28,161 nucleotides of DNA from Chara braunii (lineage: Eukaryota > Streptophyta > Charophyceae > Charales > Characeae). The translations under genes were made by a program, and so were the position numbers. The stretch is taken from the NCBI GenBank assembly GCA_003427395.1, contig BFEA01000482.1, positions 782,261-810,421 on the forward strand, written 5' to 3'. This document shows, one piece after another, positions 28,036 through 28,161 of the stretch (the first letter of the stretch is position 1; each line of letters opens with the position of its first letter). The notes beneath the pieces were generated by a model. That model saw nothing but the letters and a program-made list of their open reading frames with translations. It ran no database searches and was not told the origin of the DNA.

Positions 28036-28161
28036 AGAAGAGGAGGAGGTCGGGAGGGAGGTCGGGAGGGAAAAAAAGTGGATGCTGCTGGGAGGAAGTG
28101 GCTAAAAGGGTCGTCATGGGCGGAAGTCGATGGAAGAGGAACACAAATGAGAGAAGGGGGG

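Overview
The window looks like nuclear DNA from a eukaryote with a large, repeat-rich genome. The best guess is a streptophyte (green-lineage) organism such as a charophyte alga. This rests on three things: plant-mitochondrial-type LSU rRNA fragments, L1-type LINE remnants whose ORF1 and C-terminal zinc region resemble plant L1 elements, and abundant microsatellites and satellites. The species is an inference. I see no intact host gene, no complete tRNA and no CRISPR array. Almost every recognisable coding stretch belongs to a decayed retroelement or an unidentified pseudogene.

Layout. 1-930: a (TTC)n tract, a short inverted repeat and a minus-strand pseudogene of unknown family. 995-2230: a purine-rich tandem array. 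2271-2402: a fragment of mitochondrial-type LSU rRNA, abutting the 3' half of an L1-type LINE (2403 to about 4560). 4570-9900: mostly unassigned DNA with small tandem duplications (130 bp, 84 bp, about 178 bp), two tRNA-like SINE pieces and one cysteine-rich minus ORF. 9918-10195: a second, longer LSU rRNA fragment with the same 3' chimeric tail, followed directly by a satellite of ~61-bp monomers (10380-11790) with a ~383-bp higher-order period. 11800-17500: non-coding DNA with (TA)n, purine tracts, a CCCACC-type minisatellite, a ~105-bp tandem repeat and TGAT-rich blocks. 17537 to about 21960: the 5' half of an L1-type LINE (ORF1 with zinc knuckle, then an AP-endonuclease domain), which stops before the reverse transcriptase. 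23601-27958, minus strand: a Penelope-like or related retroelement with an upstream ORF of about 446 codons ending in polyproline and a broken reverse-transcriptase ORF.

The elements do not form a pathway. What links them is reverse transcription. A LINE-type machinery probably produced the 5'-truncated LINE, the SINE pieces and perhaps the rRNA chimeras. The most interesting items are the repeated LSU-rRNA chimera with a shared non-rRNA tail, the higher-order satellite beside one of its copies, and the two-ORF Penelope-like element.
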